Shown: positions 14,301 through 29,300, counted from the first letter of the stretch. The stretch: 64,000 nt of DNA from Phoronis australis (GCA_002633005.1 NMRA01000074.1:288326-352325), one strand, 5' to 3'. Translations and numbers: made by a program. The notes: generated by a model not told the origin, from the letters alone.

Positions 14301-17300
14301 TGGACTCTGCACACGTTTACCCATAGCAGGCTTGGGCTCTGAAGAAAAGTAATAATCACATGCCACTGGTATGTCAAGCAACAGGATTCCGGCAGCTTGA
14401 AGGTATGACGATGCACACTCCTCGCAAAGATTTTGACAGGCCACTATGGGTCATGTGACTTATCGTATAATGAATTTCTCACACCAACTTAAACGGCACC
14501 AGTCACGTGACCCATCACTGACCTGCCCTAGAATTCGCAACAGGGATGTAATGCAGCCATCTCCCCAAATGAAAGCACAGAATAAGATCAATTTTCTCAC
14601 GAAAAACAAGTACAGATGGTTTCATAGTTTCCGGCTAGCTTCTTGCCAATAGATGGAGTGCCAACACCAGGTAACTAAACAGACACAATTTCCATTCTCA
14701 CGTGACTTCCATTTTCTGTGAGTTTTACAAGTTGATAAAATTTTCATCTTCCTCTAGTTATAATAATCCACCAAAAACGTAGACATATTAAATAGATGTG
14801 AATTTTCGCAATTGCAGCAATTTTGAGATTTTGACAACGCAAACAATACCAATCAATGGTAACACTTTGGCTCATAATAATAGACTGCATTAATTTGAGA
14901 CTTGTCTCTTCAATGTAGACCTCTGTACCACCAAAACTGCACTCCGGTACTTTAGACACTAGAGTTGCAGATTTTTCAGTAAATTTGCAGATTTTTGCAT
15001 TAAGATCAAATATTGAACTTTCAGCATACTACGTTTTTGAAACTGTGTTTAGTTGATACTTTTCCCACTCAGTTACTTACTTTTGAAAAACTTTTGAAGT
15101 GACCAGCTATTTTCAGAATTCTCTATTACGTGCTTAGTGGAAATGAAATAGATGTTGGAATGCCGTGCAATTACCGACGGATAAAAGTATAAAATAGTAA
15201 AATTAGTAAAACTAAAACGACGAGCATCGGTATGTACTCAGCAGTCTGTAGCACACACTTGACAATGAGCGCATCACTCGAAACGTGGGGATATTTTGAT
15301 ATATTTTAGTACGCTTTGCATTTTTGACAACAGTATGTATTTAGTCGGAGATAGTCGTAATCAAATGAAGTCAGTGCTTATAGTTTAGGTCGAAGACACT
15401 GAATATTGATAGAAGAGGCTTTGAAATAATTTGTTCTGTTGCAATATTTTAAGTGAATTGAAGCAAGTTTTCAACCGAATATATATTTTTAACTTCTAAT
15501 TTAAAAATCTTCTTCCATTCCTACAATTAGCTTATCCCCAAGTGAGTAAGTAACAAAACCGTAAATAACCTGCTTCGAAGTTGCACATTTTTGCCTGGTT
15601 TTGCGTACTTACGTACAGCAACACAAAATACAAATCCGCATATTTGCATTCAATACACAGGTCTGCTAATGAGGAGTTTTGTTACATCATACAAAATTTT
15701 CCATCAGTTAGCCATAAACTTTTTTCAAACCTATCTTTCATATTCCAAGCATTTTTTAAGTTTTCTATGATGACAAATAGGCGCTGATGCACACACACAT
15801 CTGTTTATGATGAGAAAAACAAGTAAACCAACCACTAATATCCTGAGGCAGACTAGCCAGGTATTCCAGCAGACGCAACACCGACTTCACTTGGACACCA
15901 GGCTCAAACTGATGACACAGCGACAGGCAGAACTCTAGGTGAGGATGCTGGAAATAAAAAAGATGAACTCTCCACCAGTTAGTTTACAACTACTGTGCCC
16001 TATTTTTGCATAATATCTACAACACCTAGGAAATGTTGAAACCATAATATTCATCTTTCATACTATCATTTCAACTATAGAAGTTTTCAAAATAAAGTTG
16101 GACAACTTCAAACTTCAACAAACTTTCAAAACACAAATCCGTTGTCAAATACACATTTCTCTTTTACTAAAACCCAAACATCAAATTGCCATTGACTAAA
16201 GCTCAACAAAAAATACCATTTTACTGTGATAAAAGTTTGACAAACATCTGAATAAGTCTTGCAAAATAGCCGCCAAAGTTTAACAGCACCTGTCACAGTT
16301 CTGGCAGAGTCTGTTAACTTTATTTTGAAACCTACATGCATAATTTTAATACAAATGCATCAAAGCACTAGTTGTTGCACACATGTGAATGGATAGATTT
16401 TTGGCAAATCGAGATTGCCGCAGCTCACTGAGGTACTAAGGCTACCAATATGAAATAGGTGCAATGTTATTTGCAATTGATTCATGGTTCTCTATGCATA
16501 TTGCTTTCTCCTTAGACACAGCTTACAGAGTCAATTTTCCTACAGAAACAAAATACCTATAGTTCAAAAATCATTACCAACATTTGCTGCCAAACACACA
16601 CCTTTGAATCCATACACTTGTAGTATAATTCACAAAATGAGGCTCTTATTCAAGCTGCTATAGTGAAAATAATCAACTGTTGATTTAAAACACTTACCGC
16701 CATCAAACTACTCTCTTCTAGCCTACAGNAAGTGTTGGATTTTATATTTTAACCTATTAAAAATAATTAAAAAATTATGGGTCATGGGTTGGAGAAATAA
16801 ATGAAAAATATGGGCGGTGGGTACGAAATAAAAGTGCCTTCCCCCCCCTCCCATACAGATTTTGCTGGAACAGCCCTGAGGTACTAAGGCTACCAATATG
16901 AAATAGGTGCAATGTTATTTGCAATTGATTCATGGTTCTCTATGCATATTGCTTTCTCCTTAGACACAGCTTACAGAGTCAATTTTCCTACAGAAACAAA
17001 ATACCTGTAGTTCAAAAATCATTACCAACATTTGCTGCCAAACACACACCTTTGAATCCATACACTTGTAGTATAATTCACAAAATGAGGCTCTTATTCA
17101 AGCTGCTATAGTGAAAATAATCAACTGTTGATTTAAAACACTTACCGCCATCAAACTACTCTCTTCTAGCCTACAGAGATGAGAATTATTGGATTTGCAC
17201 ACAGTGACAAGTTAGGTTTTAAAGCCTAGTCTCAATCAATAACAAACGGACAGTCCTTTCAAAGCCCTAAAGTCACCTCCAATTCAGCCAAGCAACAATT

Positions 17301-20300
17301 TGAGATCACTATTACAATAGTAAGACAATGAAATGAGAGGTTGCTTTCTGTGATGAAAGCTGTGTTTTTAGTTGCTTTTAAATTAACTACCCCAAAACTG
17401 ACTATGGTAAAATCTCACCAATTTCGGACAAAAATAATTGCCAAAATTGATCTTTTTACACTTTTCAACCGCTTCTAATATTGTTTTAAATGTCCACAGT
17501 CACTGGAAACATTGTCTGAAGGAAGCTGTGGCATAGACCTTTAAATGGTATAGCATCTATTTCATGCTACTTATCTTTATGAAAACAATGAAAACATAAA
17601 ATTTCACTTGTCTGCCATATCCTGTCCTAAATCGGTGAGATTTTTATGTAAATGAACGACGCTTGCACTTTAAACATTCCAAGTGCAAATCCAATGCCAT
17701 ACCGTGGCTTCCTTCCCATCATGCTCAGTGTGAAGGCCCTTGGTGACGAACACTTCTATCAATAGGACCAGGGTGACCCAGAGGAACCTTTCACTACCCA
17801 CGGTGGTGATCAGCTTGGAGAAGAGCGGTAGGCGGCGGTGATGCGGGATGTGCGGGTGGGCGTCGACGAAGACGCGGATCACCATGGAGACGATGGACTC
17901 CAGCTTCTGCGATGAGATGTTGGTGGAGTCTCGCTCACTCGCCTGACGACGAAGAAAATCAGGCTTCAAACAAATCACTTGTGACATGCAGAAAGTAATA
18001 AGTTCAACGGGTGCACCACCAGCCATAACCAAAAGCAACCAGCATGAACCAATCCCGAATGCAATTCATTCACTGCGCATGTTAAAAGTTAATTTCATTC
18101 ATAAAAATCTGGGTGGTCTTACTAAAACTGTGCATGGTGGCATTATTAAATTCAGATTGTAATGTACTAAGGATGGCCTTCAGTAAAAAATTAGAGTTTT
18201 GCACAATCATGGTGAAGTGCTTCATTAAATTTTCTTCATCATCAGGCCTGTATGAAAACAGTTTTTAACTAGCTCTAATGTGCAGGTCAAAATTCAAATT
18301 AAAAACATGGATGAAAAACGGTTAACTCTGTAGGAAGATGAACAACGAAGTCCATCATTGGCTAAAAGGAAGACACAACCTTCGACATTTTAGCAGACTT
18401 TCTACAAAATGGGATAATTACGGTAAAATTGCACCAATTTCAATGCAAAATTGATTGTTATAATTATCCTTTCTTCATTTTTATGGTTTTCCAACATCAT
18501 TGTGAATGGTCAAAACTTTTCAAATATTTTTTTTCCGAGGACAGCAAATGTACAGAACTAAAACATGGTAAAGTATTACTTTAATGCTATATATTACGTT
18601 TTACGAAAACACGCGAAGATGAAATTCACTTGTCCGCCAGATGGCGTCGAAATTGGTGAAATTTGACTTGATATGCACATTTTTGCCAGAACTAGATAAA
18701 AAAGCCACAGAGAGTTCAAAGCCAAAACTGTCATCCCCTAACTACGCCGTTTCCCTCTAGGTAACTCTCACCAGGACGAGGGCTGGTATCACGGTCTCCA
18801 CTGTGCGCGATATCACCTGGAAGCTATAGGCATCATCCTGCCGCATGACATTGGCACCCATGAATGTAAATATAGACATAACGTTGTGCAGCACGTGCTC
18901 CGGGAACATGGCCGCCGCCTGGCTGAGGAGCAAGAGGGCCTGGCGATGGGTCTGTGGGTTGTCAGACACACGGATACACTGAACGATCACGTCAATGGTG
19001 AACTGACGCTCGCTCAGCAGGTCTGGAAGTCAAAAGAGAAAACGAAATACAATTTCTTAGAACAAATGCTAATGAAACTTATTAAGTTTTGTCAAAAACA
19101 CGTAAAACAAAAACAAGCAAAAAAATAACGAAAAGAGCCAAAAATACAGTTTGCAATTTTGTACTTTTGGCTTCAATATGAAAATGAGAAATGTTTAGTG
19201 AGAAACTAAGTTCATGAGGTCAAAAGAATTGTTGCTTACACCACGTGAAAAGAAAACAGCAAAATTTTAAGAGTCTGGAATCAATTTGACCACATGCCTT
19301 AGATATAACTACAGACAAGAGAGCCAATGGAAAAACAAAGGACAGGTAGATCTTAATCGCGCAATAAAATTCATGTTTTGAGACACTTTAGTAAGCTAAC
19401 TTCAACAAAACACTCATAGTTCATATTTGAACGCAAAAACCACATGACCATAGGACCCCACTGGAATAGAATATATGGGTCCATCCAGTAAAACGTGGGA
19501 GAAAACAGAGAAATGTATACTCTAAGAATGTCTATAATTCATCAAAACAACAACTGTAAGGCTTTCTTTAGCTGTCCAACTATGTGTCCAGTGTCTTACT
19601 TCACTAAAATGTTTAACTATACAACCATGTTTTTACACAGTTTATACGGCAGAAACTTGCAACTAGTTGTAAGTCTCCATTTACTCGTGTTAAAATTCGT
19701 CGCAAAGTTACCCCACTTAAGTGAAACAGGCCTCTCAGGGGCAGAAGCTTATCAATATTAACTTCTCAACAACTTTGTGCATCCATGAATAGAATACTAT
19801 TCCAATGTCACAATGTAAAATGAATTCAGATCGAACTCTTAAACATTACACACTTGATCGTGAAAACTTGAAAGTACCTAACAAACATTTGGACTAAAGA
19901 CAACTTACTTTTATCAATAGGCGTGTTATCTGGCGACAACTTTTGACAGATGACTTGGATACAAGACAGACACAACTGTTTAGTGTACTCCACGGATGAC
20001 TGATCGTTGACTTCTAAACACCTGTATTCAGCAGAGAAGAGATCATGTGTTCACCATAACCCATAACCACTGAAAGCTACTTTTTAACACAGTATCACAG
20101 CACGTAACAACACATTGAAATTTGGGTCCCTTGCTAACAAATGTCATAAGCTTGGTTGCAGTCAAGACAATCACAAGTACATTTGTGCACGCAGCACTGT
20201 CTTGTTTTTCAGAGCCAAGCGTTGCAACTGGCGTTACCTTGAATATTACACATATTCAGACATAATGACGGTCTTCATAAGCCCCATTAATGAACTGTGG

Positions 20301-23300
20301 GTAAATTAAAATCGAAGTCAGGACTGTCTTAGCTAAGACCAGACTTGTAAATCTCAATTAAACATTACCCTGCTATACAGCAAACGAAAGTCTAGCACAT
20401 CGCTTCAAACCATCCCGCACTGCACAGCAACTCACCTGGAGATGAGACTAAAGAGCGCGGGCACCAGCAAGTGACCCCTCTTTAACTTCTTCTTGGTCTG
20501 CAGTACCTCCAAAATGAGCACCAGCCTCCGCCACTCACGGCTCTCGGCCACACCCTCGGTTGGCTGCACGTCACGGGAACTCCTGTACATTCACAAGCAA
20601 CATTGAACATAACAATGCTTTGAAGACAGTAACAGTGGCTCAGATGCGCAAAACGGATAAATGACATTTGAATACAAAACCCAAGCTCTATGGCCTGCAA
20701 GTGTAAGTTCTCACTCCAACTAAATATGAATAAGCTAGTGATAATAAAATTACCAATAACAAACACAGAACAGAAGTCTTCCTGTAAAAGGCAAGTAACG
20801 CGACTAGCATTAGTGACTTCGTTAGTCACCATTACGGAATAAGTCTTGCATTATCTCCTGACCTATGACAACGATAGAATGCAACAAGTGCCACCTTTTT
20901 GATGAAAAATAAAGTAGTTCAAAATCGAACAAAAGGAGCAATCAACTAGCAATCTGAGAGTTATTGAAAAATTTGAAGGTAACACTTTTAGGTAAATGTT
21001 TTCAAATGATCATACAGACAATAAACAAAAATACTGGTTGAGTGTGATAAAGAATTCTAAAAAGTTAAAACTGCATTTTGCCCTGTTTAGCTGGCTAAGA
21101 TATGTTACCTGCCAGAGAATTAAAACCACCACTAGCTGAGAAAAAAAGCTTGAGAATTTTTTGGGGTTGGCCAACCTTAAAATTGCGAATTAAAAAATGG
21201 CACATGTACACATTGCACGTGACTTGAATTGATGACAGAAATGAAACATTCTCACAGTTAGGAATATTATGAGCCAGACCAAGTTGACAAGAGTAAAAGG
21301 ACCAATAGGATTTTTGTTTTAAGCTAGCTAAACACAGCTAAATGCAACTTTAAAATGGGACACATTTGAGGCAAATTCTCTCAAAATCTCTCAACATTTT
21401 TATAACCATAGCTGTCCTTGATTCCTGACCATGGTCAATCACTCAATCTGCCATGGAAAGTACAGCTGAACTGTGCCAACCCACCTGCGTATACGCTTGA
21501 CGTCCCGCACCGTCGCCCCCTTGTCCTTTTGGTCCATCCTTTGCACCTCCACCAAGACTTGACCGGCATCCAGCGATAACTGGAAAGTCAACAGTCAACC
21601 AATCAAGATTCTACTAGAGACAGAGAGAGACAAGCTTGTCTGTTTTCGCATCATTAAGGGGTACACGGCACTATGAATGCTTACTGGTTAGTATTACAGT
21701 AAGCACTTAACACAGTGACTGGACTTTCATGACAGATTTCTTTTGTTTGGGGATTAAGGAACATTAGTAGCATGTCAGTGGTAAGATCTGCCTGTTAGTG
21801 GCAACATTCCATCTCGTCCACTTTAGATGTTCTGCACTGTAACAACTAAACCCCGCAATGAGAATTGAATTTTTTCATTGTTTGTACAGCAAAACTCTGC
21901 TATTACAAAGAAAAGAAATTTAAGAAATAGGGCATTGCAGCTGTTTCTTTATTGACGTGTCCAAACCTTTATTGTGTATTTAACCAGTCTGATCAACAAA
22001 GTGGAGCACCTCCACTTGTGCACATCATTCCTTATCATGGTGAAAATTGAATGGGGAAGAGTACTGTGTGATAAACCATTTGCTTACATGGTCAAGGTGT
22101 TCATTTTCTTTCCTTTACCTAGACGCACAGTTAGAGCTGTTAGATTGGAGACTGTTGTGTATCTCCCACATGTGAAATGGCTGTTCACACACCCAGTAGT
22201 CTTCAACATACTGAATTTGAAGACTTAAGGACTGTAAACAGACAGCAAAATACCTCGAGGGGAGACAAAACTTGCCAAGAGCACTTACAGGGGATTCCCA
22301 TTACGAGAACCAGTATTCTCCACTGAATTATAGACATCGAACTGGTTCTCAGAATCCAGGACTCCTGTACGCCACTACTGACCAAAAATACAAATTAACA
22401 TAGACTTTCTCTTCCGTTTTTGTACTACTTTTAATAACAACTGTAAAACAAAAGCTGTTGTGAGGAACACAAGTCCCGGAAGGCTTAAACCTTCCTTACC
22501 CCTTTCAATGCTCTGCGAACAGCTTCAGCGACACGAGTATCTCCAGCATCCACCCAGACATCAAACAGGATGTGCAGCAGGTCTTGACGCAGATTGTCAG
22601 ATGGAAGAGCTTGAAAGAACTCGCGAGTGATCTGAAAACATTGTGCACAAGTTCAATAACCAAATCTGCCAGGAAACAAAGATGGCCGGTCAACTCCAAA
22701 CTTTCTGAGTTTAGTACTTAACATCAGTGATGTGTTAGTTCATATTAAAACTTTGGAACTTACAATTTGTCAAGGGTCAAGTTGAGGTCAATTTCTTGGC
22801 ATTAAAGCATGGGCAGATTGGGACTACCAGACTATCATGTGCATAAACTCAAATACAAACAATAACAACAAACCATCAATAGTCATACAAATGTAGTGGA
22901 TTTTGCAGTTTTTTCGAAATAATTTATGTTCGCATGAGTGAATCTGTCTGTTCAACATCTAATTCAATGGTTTAAGTGGAGGAATCAGTAGTTGTCATAA
23001 TATGGTTCAAAGTTCATGCCTATTATCACCCAATGCTTCGAGGTGGGGGCAAAATATGAAATACAAAGGACAGACAAAGCTAGCACAATGAATATGTCGT
23101 CATTTTTTTAAAACCAGCGTTCATCATGTGGTTTCAAGTCAGGAAAATACTTCAGTAGCATCCCTTTCCTAGCACAATCTATCGAAATGCTGGTTGCACA
23201 CTTTGCCAGTGGGTGCCACGTGTATCCAAACCTGTGCTAACATTCCCATTTGTAGGTAGGTACACCCTTTCGTGATGTGGACTCTTAAGAATGTGCCGCA

Positions 23301-26300
23301 AGGCTAGCTGCCAACGCGAAAGTTGAATCAGTGCTCTCTAATGGACACATGCATTCACATAGCTAGGTATCCAACACGCATGCGTTTTGCCAAGCCAAGC
23401 CGGTACACTGTTTTATTTAGAATTGTCACCGTTCTCTTTTGATGTGCGACTTGAGAGTGGAGTGCACGCCCAAGTTCCCCCACTTCATCCGGTAGGGTAC
23501 ACGCTATATTGGCAGCAACATGTGATTGTCAGAAGACTAATACATATGTCTAGCGTGCAGCCCCAGAAAGAAGGGCTTGACAATTTCTTTGCGATTTATG
23601 ATTATTCTGTTGAAAGACGAGTTATGACCGTCATTTGGCATTGACACGATTGTTTTGGTTAGTAACTGCGTTATGAATTCACTCGTGACTAAAGTCAGTA
23701 ATGTTTCCGATTGGTGAGCAAATTAATTACTTTTTTACTGTCTCAACCGGTGATCAGCAGGTCAGGCTGTGGTTAGTTTGGAAATATACTGTTTTACAAA
23801 AGATGATACTAGTCAACGCCCATTGGTCAAGAACATGAGAGGGGTTTCCAATGAGGGCACATAATACAAGGGGCACAAAATGTGTTGTAACTAGATTGTG
23901 GTATTGTGGAATAAACAAAGATATTTAGCACAAAAGTAATTGTCTAAGACTGTTGGTTCATTTTACTCCGACTTTAAGACGTCAACACTATTGTACATGA
24001 ACAGGTTTCATGAACAAAACACCATAACGTAGATTAGTGGTTAAACACGCCTGTGCAAGGTGGCCTTCAGTAAAAAATTAGAGTTTTGCACAATCATGAT
24101 GAAGTGCGTCATTCAGTTGTTTACATCATCAGGCCTGGGTTTTAAAGAAGACTGGTGATGAAAAGGCACTGCGTCACAAATAGGGACACTGCTACACAGA
24201 CGACAAGGAATAGTTTAAACAAGGACACCGAACAGTAGCTTGTTAGTAAAAAAATAATTCAGTCTAGGCTCCGTTCCAAGAAATTGACTTTAAAGTTCAT
24301 GTATGACTTAAGTCTAAGATTTGTCTCAACCTTCGAAATTTGAAACTTCCACATCCAGTAAGATAGCCAAAATAAAGACAAAACTTAAGCAAAAACTTTA
24401 GCCTATCTTAATATCTCCATCTTGAAACAAGTCTTGGGACAAATTTAAGTTTTATCTTAAAATTGACTGAAATTTATTTGCGTTACTGAAGTCAGTTTTC
24501 ATGGAACCAGCCACTGGCCTCTTGTTTTGAGAATCAACGCAGTATTTTTAGTTGTAAATTTTAAGGTTTGGCAGGAGGCTGAACTCAGAACATCATATCT
24601 CAGAAATAACTACTTACACATACTCTATACAAGCTGTTCTCCAAAACTCTGTTAGGAATTGCTGTTTTAATGTCTCACATTTACAAGAGAGGCTATCAAA
24701 AAGGTGACTTCTATATTACATAAAACAAAATGTTTGAGACAACTGTAACGGCTTTTTCAAATTTCATCTCATATAGTTATAAAAATGAAATTGTGGTCTT
24801 CTGATTTATACCACTGTTTTTCTATGAGTGTATCATTTTTGGTAAACTTTACTAAAATCAGAAGTCATGTGACCCAATCCATGACAGACTGGCATGAAGT
24901 TAAGACAAAATCTTCAGACTTTCCATAACTTTACAGAGCTAGTTTTTGTAGATATTTGACTAAATGCACACGGTTTCTCATTTAAAATACTTGTGCAGAG
25001 TTCATACTATATTTTTCTTGGTTTCAAAAAGGTTTCAGAGTGAGTGAGGCACAGACCACAACCAATTAAATACCCTATCAGGGATTACATTTAGGCTTTA
25101 TCTAATTTAAAATGCATTAGGGCAGAAAAGCGTAATTTTCCCAAGACAAACTTAGGGCTGTTCCAGCAAAATCTGTGTGGGAGGTGGGGAAGGCAACTGA
25201 AATAAAAATTTATGGGTGGTTGCGTTTGATTTAAATTCAAAATAGCTGGTGGTCGTACCTCAAAAAAATTAAAATTTACAGGTCGTTGTTGTTTCATTGG
25301 GCCATAAATGTTTGATGGTGGGTAATTTTAGTAAATTTTATAAACTATCCGCACAGAATCAAAAACTGAAACAAAAATGCAACTTGCATAAAGCTCCGAC
25401 TTTTTCACTCCCTCAGATCTCCTCATCGGCATGCCCATAACACCATTTAACCACAGGTGCTCGAATTTCTCGATGGCTAATAACCATATATAAGAGACGT
25501 AAATGTTTTCTTAGTAATGAATGACGTTAGTGGTGATGGAGGAACAGATAAACTCAAGCGCCTGTGCAGTCAACCACAAGAACAAAAAAAAATTACGGGT
25601 GGTTGCATTTCAAACTTATAAAAAATTACAGGTGGTAGGCTGAAGAAATAAATGAAAAATATGGGTGGTGGGTGTGAAAAAAAGGTGCCTTCCCCCCTCC
25701 CATACAGATTTTACTGGAACAGCCCTTACCACCATGAATTCAAAGTAAGTTTACTTTGTTAACACCATGTTTTGTGCAATATCACTGTGACCATCAAACA
25801 AACCAATAAGAGCTTTTGCAGTACTCTGTAACTAACTTAAGCCTTGGAAAACAGAAAGATGTAGGCTCCAAAAACTCCAAAAAAAATTATTGTTCAAAGA
25901 ACTTCTCATTTTTCTTCAATAAGAAATGAATCGTTTTTGGCTCGTCTTAACAACAAAATTCAAGCAATGAACAAACCTGACTTAATGTCGTTAGCTGCAG
26001 ACTTCCCGTCAACCATCCAAGCTGTGAGGAAATCTTTAAGCTTTTAATGAACAGTCGGAATGCCTCAGAAGTCGAGACAAAAATGGCAGCAGTCTCTGCC
26101 GCAAACTTGTGCACTATACACTCAACCACAGTCTGCTGGTCAATGGTTAACACGTTTGATCCAGTGGTCAGTTCTAGTAGCCGGCCAAGCAGGGGCATTA
26201 GCGTTTCCAGAACAGGCTGAAGTGAAATATTTCAATATTTTGAACTGTTCACACCTCAGAGAGAATTTTCAATCATAAAATCCTATGGATTAAACATGTT

Positions 26301-29300
26301 CATCTTCAGGTTTTTTTTACAGGACATTTTTATTATGAGTATTTTTAGTTGAATGCTCTGAATCAAGCCAAGCCAACACTGAAAGATACTAAATACATTT
26401 ATCACCTCCAAACACACGATATGTACGGTCCAATAGTAACCATATGATCTCGGACGATATCCATACCAGCAAACTTCAGGCAGTCAAACACCAGTACACA
26501 TACAGCCAACATACCACACTATTCACTAAACACCAGAAGACATACAGCCAACATACCACACTATTCACTAAACACCAGTAGACATACAGCCAACATACCA
26601 CACTATTCACTAAACACCAGTAGACATACAGCCAACATACCACACTATTCACTAAACCCAACTGCCGCAACAGTGAGGCTGTAATGAAGACAGGCGTGCT
26701 GTTGTCAACAGCGACATCTAGCAGACCGTCAAAAGCCTCCAACATGGCTTCATGCTTCTGCTGTTTCTTCAGCTTCTTCTTAGTGTTAGCCTGCCTCTGA
26801 CCATCATCCACGTGTCTCCTTGACTTACGGTACATTCCAGCCAGGGCCTGGGGCATGTACCCTGGATCGGCCATCAGCTCTTCTCGGCAGTGTAAGAGCT
26901 TTGCGGCTATTGGCTGGAACCGCCACAGACAACCGGCGACACTACACTTGTCATTGAGAGACTGGAGAAGACCAAGAGATGACTCGCAGATTGCACGTAC
27001 AGGGCTGGTGATGGATAGTAGGAGACGGACTGTGACTGTAAAGGAGTTTCGATCTATCGTACAATGTGTTCTGTTACATGAAATCAATGCAGCCAATCCG
27101 CATCACAGCGTGCCTCGTTTACAGCACTCACTAACATCCCATTCCATAAATAAAAGCTAATTACTGTAGTGTATACAAGTCGATTTGGGTACCGCAAACT
27201 CCGCTTACATTTTCAAAAGATCTCAGAAGTCTTCACTGTAATACGCTTCAACTGTCTGCTACTTTTTCATTCATCACTGATCACAATGATTTCATGAGTG
27301 AACAATGCAACTGTTTTATTTTCTAAAGCACCTATAATACATATTTCAACATCAGAAATGAAAAAAATAAAGCGAGGCTAGGTGGGCACATTCCTGACAC
27401 AACCAGTGCGACAACAGTAAGGACACGCGTATATTTCAATGGCCACTTTCAATTCTCAATTTGTTTTGGTGTTTCGCTTGTTAGAATTCAGATTCTTCTG
27501 ACAAAGGTGGGTTGACACTTCTAGTTGTCCACACCCATGCTGGTTATGGTGGAGTTCGAAATGTGTTTTACATCTCAATTGAACATTGAGAATTTTTGAG
27601 CCTAGAGAGGCATTGGGCAGTGTCGCTATTAATCCTCTTCCAGTCAGTGCCAGGTCAGTCATAACCTAACAATGTCAAAACCAAACAAAACTGATGGCCA
27701 ACTCAGCTTCTAGCACTCTCAATGGGGATGGGTGAAGGAAAATTGTTGCCACATATAGTAGTAATAAAAAGTCGAAAAAATCACTTCAGGTGAAAAATAA
27801 ACAAAACTTCGCAACAGAAAAATTTGCCTATTTTCAATGCTTGAAACTCATTTTTGTCCGTTATGTTCAGCCTTTGTTCTTAAATTTGACGAAGCAATAC
27901 AATTTGTCAGTATTTCTATGGGAGCTTTTACAACCTATAAATGACATCAAACTACTGTCAGACTTAATGTCAGAGATACTCCAATAGATCTCCCAAGCTT
28001 TTAACTGTTCCTCAAATCTCACCTGACGTGAGCTTGTCCAAATCTCTTTTGGCAAATTTGAAGGCTTCAGACGAGATTAAATACCCAGCGATAGCCAGTG
28101 CCCTCGCTTGGAGGACAGCAGTTCCCTGCGAGGCACTGCTGCAGTGGTGAGTCCACAGGCTGGACAGAAATTTGAGACAGCAGATAGCGCTACTGAACTT
28201 GTCCTGCAAGGAACGGTGAAAATTAGTCCCAATAAAAATTGGATTTTGTAATATAAATTAAAGAAAATATTATTATTAGTGATCGGTGTTTGCTGGAATG
28301 TATTTCATTTTCTCATGGACAGCAAGGCTTCAATAACAAGAAACTAGACCTACTAATGAAAATTGTTTCCAGAACATTTTCTGTTAACCTGTATCTTCCA
28401 CAAGCATTGGGTTGCTGGCAACCATTACCTTGAGAAAATTCTCTAACAGCTGCCTGTATTTTGACGCCACCTTTTTGTGGTCATGAACACTACCAGAGGT
28501 CAAGAGGTCAAACATCTTGATAAGACATGTCACACAGGCGTTGGTGTCATGGTCCCACCAGTCAGAGTCTTGCAAATGAAACATAAAGCAACATTAATTA
28601 TAAAAAAGTGCCTACCATTTTACATGGTTAAGAAAACTTCACACGACTACCAGAAATTAGATCACACACTACAGAGATGGAATAAGTGCTCCATTGTAAA
28701 AAATATAAATCAGACATCAATCTAGAATTTTTCAAATTACTTTTGCACAGGGAAGTACTTCATACCTCTCCATTGAAAAATGTCAATTTTCCTTGACCTC
28801 TTTAAGTTCCTATCCCAGAGCACAGATAACGGAATGTCCCCTTCCTGCCACCTGGTGACCATTGTGTAACATGTTTTGTCTGCTGTGGTAGGTAAGTTTC
28901 TCACCATTGCTCATACATTTACCTCTACAGGTTCAAAGGTCGGCACGCCATGTCAATGGAGTTTCTTTGAACCTCCCAATTTCTAAGCAAGCAGTTTCTC
29001 AGATAATATTACAATGTACTCAATCAAGCAAAAACAACAATACCTTCTAAAAAAATAACTACAATGTAACCAACACAAACTCTCACCAGACAAGCTAGCA
29101 TCTATCTTTAATGCGTCTACTAAGGCATGCATAACACTGGTGACTGTGTGGTAAGACATAGATCCAGTACTGATTATGGTCTGCACGCAGGTCATCAATA
29201 GGCCATCATCGATGTTGGATGACAGCACACGGTCAGATGTATCACTGCTGCACACCTTGAATCATCACAAGAGAGGTGAAAGATCAAGTTTTACCTGTAG

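Larger units (their letters stand above)
22632..25976. other. HEATR1 intron 19 (3.3 kb), repeat-filled
   Basis: The largest clean intron. It holds the second 75-bp dispersed repeat (24058-24135), dispersed repeat copy C (24565-24975) and the complete Harbinger-like MITE (25155-25725). I see no gene in 22700-24000. Confidence 0.65.

Noticed and set aside
26476-27096. A single 206-codon minus-strand open frame as one exon
   Set aside because: Its two ends are intron; HEATR1 similarity and phase limit the exon to 26641-27035, and the tail is the in-frame minisatellite.
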